A stretch of DNA of 64,000 bases from Variovorax sp. PCZ-1. GTDB lineage: Bacteria > Pseudomonadota > Gammaproteobacteria > Burkholderiales > Burkholderiaceae_C. The notes beneath the pieces are model-generated. The model ran no database searches, was not told the origin of the DNA, and saw only the letters and a list, made by a program, of their open reading frames with translations. The stretch covers positions 434,001 to 498,000 of the forward strand of contig NZ_JAHCDN010000001.1 of NCBI RefSeq assembly GCF_018413605.1. Direction: 5' to 3'. The position numbers and the translations under genes are program-made. This document shows, piece by piece, positions 52,478 through 60,926 of the stretch. Each line of letters starts with the position of its first letter. The stretch's first letter is position 1.

Positions 52478-53164
52478 ATGAGCATGATTTCAGACAATTT
52501 GGCCAGCGTCAATGCGCAGATTCACGCAGCCTGCGAGGAATTTGGTCGCAAACCACAGAGCGTTCGCCTGCTGGCAGTCAGCAAAACTTTCCCACATCAG
52601 GCGGTGCGCGAGGCCTATGCGGCTGGACAGCGCTCGTTCGGTGAAAACTATATTCAAGAGGGTGTGGAGAAAACACTGGCTTTGGTGGATCTGCCTGATA
52701 TTGAGTGGCACATGATTGGGCCGATTCAAAGTAACAAGACGCGCCTGGTGGCCGAGCACTTCCATTGGGTGCACAGCGTCGATCGCTTGAAGATTGCGCA
52801 GCGCCTTTCCGAGCAGCGCCCAGTTGGCTTGCCAGCTTTGCAAGTGTGTTTGCAGGTGAACATTGATGGCGGGCCCAACAAATCGGGTTGCCTGCCTTCA
52901 GAGGCGGTGCAATTGGCGCGAGATATCTGCCAGTTGCAAAACCTGCAGCTGCGGGGGCTCATGGTGATACCCGAGCCTGCTCCTGATTTTATAGCTGCTT
53001 GCGCAGTACTGATGAGCGCAAAACAGCTATTTGACTCTATAAAAGAGCAAATTCCTGGCCTGGACACACTCTCCATGGGCATGAGCGCAGATTTGCGCGC
53101 TGCGGTGAAAGAGGGCAGCACGATGGTGCGGGTAGGAACGGCGATTTTCGGCACTCGGGTCTGA
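52478..53164 (+). CDS. yggS: YggS-family pyridoxal 5'-phosphate homeostasis protein
   Basis: A 228-residue PLP-binding TIM-barrel protein that buffers free cofactor. Features are LLAVSKTFP with the cofactor lysine, FGENYIQEGVEK, WHMIGPIQSNK and LSMGMSADLRAAVKEGSTMVR, the phosphate-binding loop. Residues about 170-189 (IAACAVLMSAKQLFDSIK) overlap a family A-like repeat that replaces the usual Glu-rich helix after the PEP motif. It is divergent from pilT. Confidence 0.95.
   Translation: MSMISDNLASVNAQIHAACEEFGRKPQSVRLLAVSKTFPHQAVREAYAAGQRSFGENYIQEGVEKTLALVDLPDIEWHMIGPIQSNKTRLVAEHFHWVHSVDRLKIAQRLSEQRPVGLPALQVCLQVNIDGGPNKSGCLPSEAVQLARDICQLQNLQLRGLMVIPEPAPDFIAACAVLMSAKQLFDSIKEQIPGLDTLSMGMSADLRAAVKEGSTMVRVGTAIFGTRV
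52986..53045 (+). repeat. Family A repeat, copy 11 (diverged), inside yggS
   Basis: TTTTATAGCTGCTTGCGCAG, then TACTGATGAGCGCAAAACAG. Keeps GCGCAG and the spacing but has GAGCGC for GCCGGC. Read in frame as AACAVLMSAK. Confidence 0.6.
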
Positions 53165-53245
53165 ATTTTATGGCGCAGAGCCGTTTCAAAAAATGGGTTC
53201 TGTGGCTGTGCACAGAGCCTTTCCATTTACAATCATGACACTATG

Positions 53246-53306
53246 TTTTTGATAGCTATCCGCGCACATTCTTTGCCGGCAACAAGGCGGTTTTGCTTTG
53301 TAAAAC
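53246..53306 (+). repeat. Family A repeat, copy 12
   Basis: TTTTTGATAGCTATCCGCGC, then ACATTCTTTGCCGGCAACAA. It lies in the 163-base gap between yggS and dadA. Confidence 0.8.
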
Positions 53307-53327
53307 ATTGAAATCTGTTGGATACAC

Positions 53328-54641
53328 ATGAAAATTGCAGTTGTTGGCGCTGGCATCATTGGCATCACCACCGCGTATGAGTTAGCGCGTGATGGCCATG
53401 AAGTCACGGTGTTTGAGAAACGGGGAGCCGCAGCGGAAGAGAGCAGCTTTTCAAATGCTGGTGTGCTTTCGCCAGGTTATGTGACGCCTTGGGCAGCACC
53501 TGGCATGCCTTGGAAGGTGCTCAGGCAGATGGCCAGTTCGCATGCGGCGTTTCGCTTGAATTTTCCTCTGAGCGGCGCTGATATTGCTTGGCTGTGGCGC
53601 TTTTGGCGCGCGTGCAATTTACCGGCTTACCAAAGCCATCGTTCGGCTCTGCAGCAAATGGCGTTTTACAGCAGGAGCCAATTGCATGCCATCACCGAAC
53701 GCCATGGTTTGGAATACGATCGCGCCGAAGGTTATTTGATTGCGCTGCGCACAGAGAAAGATCGCGCGCTGGTACAGCCCAGTTTGCAGGTGCTGCGCGA
53801 TTTGGGTGTGCCTTTTTCCGAGCTAGACGAAGCAGGCGCCCGCGAGATTGAGCCTGCGATCAATACCGATACGCGCTTTGCGGGCGCCATTCATTTGGCG
53901 CAAGATGAGGTCGCCAATTGCCGCCAATTTGCATTGCTTCTCAAAGATGAGTGCCGCCGACTGGGTGTGCAGTTTGAATTCAACACTTCTGTGCAAAAAC
54001 TGCAGATCGCCGGCACACATGCTGCGCAAAGCGCTACTCTTTTAGTAGCGGATATTCAGCCGCAATCACAGCTTTCCTCTTTACTGCCCAATACGCACCC
54101 GGCATCCGAGGCGGGGCGGGAGATCAACTTTGATGCCGTGGTGCTGTGCACTGGTGTGCAAGCGGCATCGTTGGTCGCCAAGCTGGGTGTGCATCTGCCG
54201 CTGCGCCCGGTGTACGGCTATTCGGTGAGTGCGCATGTGAAAGAGCCACTGAATGCACCACGCTCTGGGCTGATGGATGAGCGCTACAAGGTGAGCATCA
54301 CCCGCTTGGGGCAGCGCGTGCGTGTGGCTGGTAGCGCTCAGGTGGGCGGGCGAGCGGGCGAGATGAACCGCGCAGCCCTCAAAACGCTCTACAAGGTGCT
54401 GCACGATTGGTTTCCTGGCGCTGCGGTGATGAGTCAAGGTGTGCAGGAATGGCAGGGCGCGCGGCCGATGTTGGCCAATCGGCCGCCAGTGATCAGCCGC
54501 GTAGCCATGGGCTCTGCGGTATGGCTTAACCTGGGTCATGGCTCCAGCGGTTGGGCGTTATCGTGCGGCAGTGCGCGTCTCTTGGCTGATCAGATCAGCA
54601 AGCGTCAGCCAGCGATTGACAGCCAGGCCTATGCGCTGTGA
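53328..54641 (+). CDS. dadA: D-amino acid dehydrogenase small-subunit type flavoprotein
   Basis: A 437-residue FAD oxidoreductase that deaminates D-amino acids and passes electrons to the respiratory chain. The N-terminal dinucleotide site is VVGAGIIGITTAYELARDG, followed by SFSNAGVLSPGYVTPWAAPG, and the C-terminal flavin segment is LNLGHGSSGWALSCGSARLL. A loop of about 20 residues near 235 (SATLLVADIQPQSQLSS) is partly encoded by the palindrome GCTACT-N5-AGTAGC and looks like a repeat-derived insertion. An alanine racemase gene, its usual partner, is not adjacent. Confidence 0.92.
   Translation: MKIAVVGAGIIGITTAYELARDGHEVTVFEKRGAAAEESSFSNAGVLSPGYVTPWAAPGMPWKVLRQMASSHAAFRLNFPLSGADIAWLWRFWRACNLPAYQSHRSALQQMAFYSRSQLHAITERHGLEYDRAEGYLIALRTEKDRALVQPSLQVLRDLGVPFSELDEAGAREIEPAINTDTRFAGAIHLAQDEVANCRQFALLLKDECRRLGVQFEFNTSVQKLQIAGTHAAQSATLLVADIQPQSQLSSLLPNTHPASEAGREINFDAVVLCTGVQAASLVAKLGVHLPLRPVYGYSVSAHVKEPLNAPRSGLMDERYKVSITRLGQRVRVAGSAQVGGRAGEMNRAALKTLYKVLHDWFPGAAVMSQGVQEWQGARPMLANRPPVISRVAMGSAVWLNLGHGSSGWALSCGSARLLADQISKRQPAIDSQAYAL
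54033..54049. repeat. Short palindrome in dadA, possible repeat remnant
   Basis: GCTACT-CTTTT-AGTAGC, read in frame as ATLLVA inside a non-conserved loop of DadA. It resembles one end of dispersed repeats but lacks the family A core. Confidence 0.3.
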
Positions 54642-54656
54642 TGGCGCGGCAGCCGT

Positions 54657-56723
54657 TCAAGATTTGTAGATTTGCTGCGTAGGCAGATAGCTGGACTGCA
54701 AACCACTCTGGCTGTCTTGCGAATCACCCGCAGCCTGCTGTGCAGACTGTGCTTCATTCAATGTGCGGCTCATTCGCTCTGCTTCCTCCACCAAGAAGCG
54801 TGTATCGATGCCATGAAGCATTTCGCGCTCTATACGGTGAATGCGCTCATACAAATTCGTAGAACTGGCATGAGTTTGCGCAGCATCGGATTGTGCAATC
54901 TGATCCGTGAATTCGTTGGGTGTGCTGTAGGCCATGGTCGAATCTCTGAGCAATTGAGAAGCATCTTTATGCGATTCAACGCCACCCACCCAACCAATTC
55001 TTTTGTTGGGCTCCAGTGTTTGCAAAGCGAGTTGGCAGCGCCGCTCCAAGGTATCGGCGCGGAAACCGTTGAGCGGCATCCAGGCCAGAGCCATACGCGC
55101 TGTACTGGCCATGGGCGCACCATGCGAGGCCAATACCATCAGGCGCGAGAGGATCTTTTGTGCCATGCGAATCGCCAGCGCTGGATCTGGCGGCATCATC
55201 ACGGTGATACCGAATGCATGACCAGAGATTCGCCCCACGCCGTCTGTGCCCGAGACACTGGTGGATAGGCTTGCTGCTATCTGAACCATGCCCATCTCAA
55301 AACCCTGCTCGCCATGTTCATCCATAGCGGCCTGTGTGTCCAGCACGGAAATAAAAATAAACACGGCGCAGGTTTGCTGCTGCTGCAGCCGCTCACGTAC
55401 TTTGTACAAATGTGCTTGCATGCCTTCGCGGTTAAGCAGACCCGTGAGCACATCGCGCAGCGGCGAAATGTTGGCGCGGGCCAAAACCTGCCTTCCCATG
55501 CGGTGCTGCAGGAACAGGCCACGCATCATCAACAGGGAGGCCAGGGTGCAAAGCACAGAGGCGATCTTGCCGCTTGTATCAGAGCTGATCATGCCTGAGT
55601 AGGCCATGAATAACAAAAACAAACCCACTGGGTACAGCAGCAAACCCAAAGTGATGCCCAAATTACGCGAGTAGTTTTTGAACCATGAGATGGTCAATAA
55701 AAACAGCACAAATACCAAGACCAAGGCCATCAGAATGCCGATGGTCATAGGGGTGGTGTCGCGCAAATCATAACTGGCCAAAATCAAAGCACCAATAAAA
55801 ACGGCAATGGTGATCAATACGCTCGCCCACCACAATCGCGCAGAATAGGCATGCGTGCCCAATGCGATCGTTGCGACAATTGGCAAAAGCGCACCCCATG
55901 TGGTGTTGATGATGAATTTGCTCAAATCATTGAACTCATCACTGCTGGTATACACAAACATGCCGCCTAAGCCGCTGCTAGAAATCAACACCATAGCCAT
56001 GATGAAGCTCATGGCAGTCACAGCCAAGAAGCCCGCTTTTTGGAAATTCAGTGCCATCAAAATACCCATCAGCGCCATCACCAAATTGACGCCAATGAAA
56101 ATACCCGATGCCCAAATATTGCCCGTGCGTGCTTCCATGAACGCGCTGTTGTTTTGCAGCAGCACCGGAGCATCCAGCATTCCACGATGCGCAAACTGCA
56201 TCACCACATCCAACTGACCGGGCGGCACTGGGAGAATAAAGCTGGGCTGGCGATCCGCCAGTGGCCAGCGATCCATCGCAATACGATCGCCGGAGGAAAG
56301 CGTCTTCCAAGGCCCGTAGTCGTAGCGGTAGGACACATGCACGATATCCAAGCGGGGCATCATGACCGTGATGCTGAAATCGCTGGCCAGGCGTTCGGAA
56401 AATACCGTCATGCGAGTGACCATGCGCTCATTCGCTTGCAAAGCAAAGGGATCAGTTTTGGGGGCGATAGAAAAGCGCTGTGCTGGCCATTCCCAGATCT
56501 GATCTGGATCTAGCGGTATCTCATTACTCTGTGTCACGCCACTGACAACGGTGGCTTCCCAGCGTTGGCGTAAATCAATCTCTAGGCTTTCACGAATTTC
56601 TCTGCTCTGCGACTGAGTCAGCATCTCGCCCCAATTGATTTGCGGAGCCGCTTGAGCGAATGCCTGCCAAACCACCAGCACTGCAGGCAAAACATAGCGT
56701 AAGCATCGAAGTGGGGCTATCAC
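54657..56723 (-). CDS. 7TM-DISM receptor with degenerate GGDEF domain
   Basis: A 688-residue membrane signalling protein. It has a signal peptide (about 1-22), a periplasmic beta-rich 7TM-DISM extracellular domain (to about residue 180), seven transmembrane segments (about 195-400), and a C-terminal GGDEF-like domain starting at DVLTGLLNREGMQAHL. The active-site loop reads VGRISGHAFGITV where cyclases have RxGGDEF, so it is very unlikely to make cyclic-di-GMP and may sense or regulate instead. GTG at 56723 in a GTGA overlap with the DUF599 stop, preceded by GGAGG, is the start; a longer frame to 56822 is rejected. Confidence 0.82.
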   Translation of the reverse strand: MIAPLRCLRYVLPAVLVVWQAFAQAAPQINWGEMLTQSQSREIRESLEIDLRQRWEATVVSGVTQSNEIPLDPDQIWEWPAQRFSIAPKTDPFALQANERMVTRMTVFSERLASDFSITVMMPRLDIVHVSYRYDYGPWKTLSSGDRIAMDRWPLADRQPSFILPVPPGQLDVVMQFAHRGMLDAPVLLQNNSAFMEARTGNIWASGIFIGVNLVMALMGILMALNFQKAGFLAVTAMSFIMAMVLISSSGLGGMFVYTSSDEFNDLSKFIINTTWGALLPIVATIALGTHAYSARLWWASVLITIAVFIGALILASYDLRDTTPMTIGILMALVLVFVLFLLTISWFKNYSRNLGITLGLLLYPVGLFLLFMAYSGMISSDTSGKIASVLCTLASLLMMRGLFLQHRMGRQVLARANISPLRDVLTGLLNREGMQAHLYKVRERLQQQQTCAVFIFISVLDTQAAMDEHGEQGFEMGMVQIAASLSTSVSGTDGVGRISGHAFGITVMMPPDPALAIRMAQKILSRLMVLASHGAPMASTARMALAWMPLNGFRADTLERRCQLALQTLEPNKRIGWVGGVESHKDASQLLRDSTMAYSTPNEFTDQIAQSDAAQTHASSTNLYERIHRIEREMLHGIDTRFLVEEAERMSRTLNEAQSAQQAAGDSQDSQSGLQSSYLPTQQIYKS

Positions 56724-57412
56724 CCCAATACCTCCAGCACATCCGAGCGGTATTCGCGGCTGTAGAGGATCATCACAACAGCTGCGGTAGCCAATGCAAA
56801 AGCAAAGGGTGAGAAAAACCAAGCAATCACTGCAAATGCAAAGTAATAACCTCGCAAGCCATCGTTGAAGGTTTCTGCTGCCATGCTCAGCATACGACCT
56901 GCTCGCTGAGAAAACAGCTCACGGTCATACTTACCGGCTTCAAATTCCTTGGGGTCTGGCATGGAGCCAATCAGCAGCGCCACAAAGGTGTATTGCCGCA
57001 TGCTCCAGGAAAAGCGAAAAAACGAAAAAACGAAAATGCTGATCATGACCAGCACTTTGAGATCAAAAATGAGCACGGAGGTGCGCTGAGCAAAAGGAAT
57101 ATCGCGCACCAATTCCGTTGCTTTGTCTGTGCTTCCCAAAAGCGCAAACAAACCACCGATCACAATGATCGTGGTAGAACTAAAGAAAGCGGGAGTCGAG
57201 GAGAGATTCTGCGCAATGATGCCATCTAGCACACGGGGATCGCGGCTGGTGGCGACTTGCATCCAATAGCCACGATAGCGATTCGTGGCAGCGATCAAAG
57301 AGTTGCGCTTCTCGCCTTGCGTCTTGGTGAACCAAGAATAGGACACCCAGACTGAGAAAAACCAGCCCAAAGCCAGCCAATCTGGCCAAGGAAGAAGTGA
57401 CAGCATACGCAT
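56720..57412 (-). CDS. DUF599-family membrane protein
   Basis: A 230-residue membrane protein with about four hydrophobic segments. DUF599 signatures are WFTKTQGEKRNSLIAATNRYR, the segment around QNLSSTPAFFSSTTIIVIGG and ETFNDGLRGYYFAFA. Function is unknown. ATG 57412 (or 57406) gives a natural N-terminus; the frame to 57454 adds unsupported residues. Its stop overlaps the GTG of the DISM-GGDEF gene, so translation of the two is coupled, which suggests a shared role. Confidence 0.83.
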   Translation of the reverse strand: MRMLSLLPWPDWLALGWFFSVWVSYSWFTKTQGEKRNSLIAATNRYRGYWMQVATSRDPRVLDGIIAQNLSSTPAFFSSTTIIVIGGLFALLGSTDKATELVRDIPFAQRTSVLIFDLKVLVMISIFVFSFFRFSWSMRQYTFVALLIGSMPDPKEFEAGKYDRELFSQRAGRMLSMAAETFNDGLRGYYFAFAVIAWFFSPFAFALATAAVVMILYSREYRSDVLEVLG

Positions 57413-57466
57413 ATCACTTGATCTTACACAAATCTCAGGGTAATAACATCCCAATTTCAGAGGAGA

Positions 57467-57489
57467 CCCAGCCCCGACTTGGGGCTGGG
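57467..57489. terminator. GC-rich hairpin after the flavodoxin gene
   Basis: CCCAGCCCC-GACTT-GGGGCTGGG, a perfect 9-bp stem 11 bases beyond the flavodoxin stop. No clean T-run follows on the minus strand, but the stem is strong enough to end or stabilise the transcript. Confidence 0.55.
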
Positions 57490-57499
57490 CTTGAGCCGA

Positions 57500-58033
57500 T
57501 CAACCGCGCAATTTGGTTGCAACTTCGGCCACGCGCTTGCCGTAAGCTTGCGCGGTGTCCAAATCGCCTTGAGGAATCTTGTCAGCCGGATCTTGCGGAC
57601 CGCATTGCGCCATGACGCCACTGTTGGAGCCGATGCGGTTGATGTTGCCATCGTTCATGGCTGGCTGGCCGACCCAGATCATGCCTTGCTGCATCGAGAG
57701 TGTGATGAAGTATTGAATGGTGGAGAGCTTGTCGCCACTTGGGCTGGCAGAGCAAGTGAAGCCGCCGGCCACTTTGTCTTTCCAGGCGCTGGTGAACCAC
57801 TTCTTGCTGGTGGCATCAGCAAATTTTTTGAACTGCCAGCTGGCCATGCCCATGTAAGTGGGGCTGCCCATGATGATCGCGTCTGCGGCATCGAGCGTGG
57901 CCCATTGCGCATCGGTCAAGTCACCATTGGCATCGATGGCCACGAGTTCGGCGCCTGCGCCTTTGGCAACAAAATCTGCCACGCGTTGGGTGTGACCATA
58001 ACCTGAGTGATAAACAACTGCTACTTTTGCCAT
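57500..58033 (-). CDS. Flavodoxin-family NAD(P)H-dependent reductase
   Basis: A 177-residue flavodoxin-fold protein. VVYHSGYGHTQRVADFVAKG is the FMN phosphate loop and GSPTYMGMASWQFKKFADAT and CSASPSGDKLSTIQ shape the flavin site, as in small WrbA-like reductases. It probably reduces quinones or similar compounds with two electrons. It is downstream of two pirin genes on the same strand and may be co-transcribed. AGGAG-like bases precede the ATG. Confidence 0.85.
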   Translation of the reverse strand: MAKVAVVYHSGYGHTQRVADFVAKGAGAELVAIDANGDLTDAQWATLDAADAIIMGSPTYMGMASWQFKKFADATSKKWFTSAWKDKVAGGFTCSASPSGDKLSTIQYFITLSMQQGMIWVGQPAMNDGNINRIGSNSGVMAQCGPQDPADKIPQGDLDTAQAYGKRVAEVATKLRG

Positions 58034-58089
58034 TGAGGATTCTCCTAAAAATTGGCGTTGAGGGAAGATTGAGAAAGCTTGAGAAAGGT

Positions 58090-58968
58090 CTAGTGCGAAG
58101 CGGAGAGATGACCCATCTCTCCACGCGCAAAGGCCCGTTTGTACGCGAAGATGTCTTCAGCTGTATTACCCATAAATGGCCCTCCAGAAAACATGGGCTC
58201 TTTGATCGGCGTGCCGCTGAAAAACACGCCACGCAGGGTTTGACTGCCAGCCTTGATGCGAGCAATACTCTCGCCAGGTTGCTCAGATGCTTCAAAAATA
58301 ATAGCACTCTGCGCAGTATCTACGCCGTCCATCTGCTCAAAACTGCCTGAACGGACGACAAAAAAGGCGTTATCACCTTGCTTGACAGGAATGTCCACAC
58401 TAGCGCCAGCTTGCAGCGTCACATCCAACATGTTCACACGCGTGAGCCAGCGTGCGTCATGCGTGATCGGTGAGTGTTGGCCATCGAATTCGCCTGCGAC
58501 CACGCGCAAGTTACCACCTTCAAAGTTCACAATTGGTATGTCAGCATGCTTGACGCGCAAGCCCACGGGATCAGCGCCCTTGTTGGCGCGGCTTAGATTC
58601 ACGAAGATTTGCAGCCCATGCTCGGTACTGCCGGGTGATGCAGGCGTTTCTTCATGCATCGCGCCGCGCCCGGCTTGAAACCAATGCAAATCACCGGGCT
58701 CGATGCGGCTGTGATCGCCCATGGTGTCACGGTTGATCGTGCCGCCTTCCGATTCAGGCAAAGTGAGCGATACCGCGCTCATGCCAGCATGCGGATGTGG
58801 GCCAAAAGGATTGGAGCGCAAGGTGTAGCTGTCCACACCGATAAACGGATCAATCCAGCGGTTGTCCACGCGAAGCATGCTCGCGCCAGAGATGCCATCA
58901 AAGCTGTGATAGGGCATCTCTACAACGGCTTTCACAGCCAGCACAGGGCGAAGTTCAGCACCACACAT
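58090..58968 (-). CDS. Pirin family protein (first copy)
   Basis: A 292-residue double-cupin protein. The pirin N-terminal motif set (FGPHPHAGMSAVSL, GDLHWFQAGRGAMHEE) supplies the metal-binding histidines, and the C-terminal cupin ends with FMGNTAEDIFAYKRAFARG. Pirins can be quercetinases or regulators. Residues about 209-228 (MDGVDTAQSAIIFEAS) are encoded by a family A repeat in frame, replacing a loop of the C-terminal cupin. AGGAGCG precedes the ATG. The second pirin gene lies 11 bases upstream. Confidence 0.88.
   Translation of the reverse strand: MCGAELRPVLAVKAVVEMPYHSFDGISGASMLRVDNRWIDPFIGVDSYTLRSNPFGPHPHAGMSAVSLTLPESEGGTINRDTMGDHSRIEPGDLHWFQAGRGAMHEETPASPGSTEHGLQIFVNLSRANKGADPVGLRVKHADIPIVNFEGGNLRVVAGEFDGQHSPITHDARWLTRVNMLDVTLQAGASVDIPVKQGDNAFFVVRSGSFEQMDGVDTAQSAIIFEASEQPGESIARIKAGSQTLRGVFFSGTPIKEPMFSGGPFMGNTAEDIFAYKRAFARGEMGHLSASH
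58286..58342 (+). repeat. Family A repeat, copy 13, inside a pirin gene
   Basis: AATAATAGCACTCTGCGCAG, then TATCTACGCCGTCCATCTGC. On the coding strand it is read as GVDTAQSAI, close to the livM peptide GVPSAQNAI. Confidence 0.8.
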
Positions 58969-58979
58969 CTTGCGCTCCT

Positions 58980-59681
58980 TTAAGCTGCCAAATCAAAAAC
59001 CAGGACCTCTGCATCGTTCGCAGCGTTCAATGTCAAGCTCGACTCGCCTTGAATTTTTGCAGCATCACCGCCTGTAAGTTGCTGGCCATTGACCGATAAG
59101 CTCCCGCGCACGAGATGCACGTAGGCTTTGCGCTTCGGATCCAATGCGAGCGTGGCGCTCTCACTGCCATCGAGCAGACCAGCATACAGGCGCGCATCGG
59201 CATGCAAGCCAATGCTTGCGCCTTCGCCAGCAGGTGCGGCCACGAGTTTGAGAACGCCTTGTTTTTCTGCTGCCTCAACAGTTTTCTGTTCGTAGCTGGG
59301 AGAAATCCCGGTCACATTGGGCTCAATCCAAATCTGCAAGAAGTGGGTCTCTTGGCCTTGCGCATGATTGAACTCGCTGTGCATCACGCCCTTGCCTGCG
59401 CTCATGCGCTGCACATCACCGGGCGGAATACCTTTGATATTGCCCATGCTGTCTTTGTGTGCGAGATTGCCCGAGAGCACGTAAGAGATGATCTCCATAT
59501 CGCGGTGGCCGTGCGTGCCAAAGCCGGTGCCGGGGGCGATGCGGTCTTCATTGATTACGCGCAGGTTACCCCAGCCCATGTTCGCTTCGTCGTAGTAACC
59601 AGCGAAGGAAAACGAGTGATAGCTCTTGAGCCAGCCATGGTCTGCATAGCCACGCTCTTGGGATTTGCGAAGTGTGATCAT
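58980..59681 (-). CDS. Pirin family protein (YhaK type, second copy)
   Basis: A 233-residue pirin. FGTHGHRDMEIISYVLSG and GDVQRMSAGKGVMHSEFNH carry the conserved histidines and glutamate of the metal site in the first cupin; the second cupin is shorter. Size and sequence match the YhaK-type quercetin-dioxygenase-like branch. It opens a run with the first pirin and the flavodoxin gene and is divergent from a LysR regulator, which probably controls it. Confidence 0.9.
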   Translation of the reverse strand: MITLRKSQERGYADHGWLKSYHSFSFAGYYDEANMGWGNLRVINEDRIAPGTGFGTHGHRDMEIISYVLSGNLAHKDSMGNIKGIPPGDVQRMSAGKGVMHSEFNHAQGQETHFLQIWIEPNVTGISPSYEQKTVEAAEKQGVLKLVAAPAGEGASIGLHADARLYAGLLDGSESATLALDPKRKAYVHLVRGSLSVNGQQLTGGDAAKIQGESSLTLNAANDAEVLVFDLAA

Positions 59682-59719
59682 ATTGCTGCGCCTTATCGAA
59701 AAATTAGTTCAATGAATAG

Positions 59720-59818
59720 AACGCAAAAGGCGCAAAAACTACGCAAAAGCCGCAAAAAAGATAAAACTGAATTTTCATTTCTGCGTCTTCTGCGTGGTTT
59801 TTGCGTCTTTTGCGTTCC
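59720..59818. repeat. Family B long-hairpin repeat, copy 3
   Basis: The left arm GAACGCAAAAGGCGCAAAAA pairs with the right arm ending TTTTTGCGTCTTTTGCGTTC; the flanks CAATG and CATTG extend it. It lies in the divergent promoter region between the second pirin gene and the LysR gene. Confidence 0.8.
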
Positions 59819-59897
59819 ATTGTTGGTTAACCATTGACGTAATGTAAGTGGCTAGAGATCATTTGCAATCGAACGATTTTGATGTCATCATTCAAAA

Positions 59898-60860
59898 ATG
59901 AAGAATGTTCGAGATCTCATCACCCCTGAATCCCTGGCCTTGATCCGGACTGTCGCGACGCAAGGCAGCATGGCCGCAGCTGCCCGAGAAATGGGTTTGG
60001 TGCCCAGTGCCGTCACTTATCGCGTGCGGCAGATCGAAGATGCGCTGGATGTGTTGCTCTTTGATCGCTCGGCCAAGCAAGCCCGCATCACGCCTGCAGG
60101 CGAAGAGCTATTGCAAGGCGGCGAGCATGTGTTGCAGGAGCTGGATGCCGTGGCGCGGCGAGTGCAGCGCGTGGCCACGGGCTGGGAGCCGCAGCTGACC
60201 ATTGCAGTCGACAGCCTGATTTCAAAGCGCACCATGTTGGAGTTGTGTGAGGCCTTTTTTGCCTGCGGCGAGAAAGGCTTGCCGCCACCTACGCGGCTTC
60301 GCATCCAAAGCGAAACACTCTCCGGCACTTGGCATGCGTTGATCGATGGCCAGGCTGATCTGTCTATTGGCGGGGTCGTCGATGGCATTGCGCAGGCGGG
60401 CATACAAGCCAAACCATTGGGCGATGTGCCCTTTGTGTTTGCAGTGGCGCCGCACCATCCGCTCGCGAATTGCCCGCAAGCTCTGGCCAAGCAGCCACTG
60501 CAAGATGCCGTGATTCAAGAGCACCGCATCGTTGCCGTGGCAGATTCCACGCGCCGCAAGCAGTCTGTCACTGTAGGCATTCTTCCGGGCCAAGATGTTC
60601 TCACCGTGAGCAATATGCCGGATAAATTGGATGCACAGCTGCGCGGCTTGGGCTGCGGTTTCGTGCCGCATTGCATCGCGCAGCCTTATGTAGAAAGCGG
60701 CAGGCTCGTGCTGCTGACCACCGAGCGCATCCCCCGCACCCCACGAGTCAATTACGCTTGGCACACGCCTGCACGCGGCACATTGGGCAAAGCACTCTCA
60801 TGGTGGCTTGCCCAACTCGCGCAAACTACAACACGCGAGGCTTTGCTGTTTAAGCATTAG
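59898..60860 (+). CDS. LysR-family transcriptional regulator
   Basis: A 320-residue LysR-type regulator with N-terminal HTH (about residues 8-65: ESLALIRTVATQGSMAAAAR, SAVTYRVRQIEDALDVLLFD) and an effector domain. Similar LysR proteins divergent from pirin or flavodoxin genes are common in Burkholderiales and are presumed to regulate them, perhaps in response to electrophiles or oxidants. The effector is unknown. A family A repeat follows its stop, then a family C copy and cydB. Confidence 0.88.
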   Translation: MKNVRDLITPESLALIRTVATQGSMAAAAREMGLVPSAVTYRVRQIEDALDVLLFDRSAKQARITPAGEELLQGGEHVLQELDAVARRVQRVATGWEPQLTIAVDSLISKRTMLELCEAFFACGEKGLPPPTRLRIQSETLSGTWHALIDGQADLSIGGVVDGIAQAGIQAKPLGDVPFVFAVAPHHPLANCPQALAKQPLQDAVIQEHRIVAVADSTRRKQSVTVGILPGQDVLTVSNMPDKLDAQLRGLGCGFVPHCIAQPYVESGRLVLLTTERIPRTPRVNYAWHTPARGTLGKALSWWLAQLAQTTTREALLFKH

Positions 60861-60861
60861 T

Positions 60862-60926
60862 TTTGCTATTTATTTGATAGCTGTTTGCGCAGATTCTACG
60901 CCGACGAAAGGCTGTTTTTGCTTAAA
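60862..60926 (+). repeat. Family A repeat, copy 14
   Basis: TTTGATAGCTGTTTGCGCAG, then ATTCTACGCCGACGAAAGGC. It runs directly into a family C copy between the LysR gene and cydB. Confidence 0.85.
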
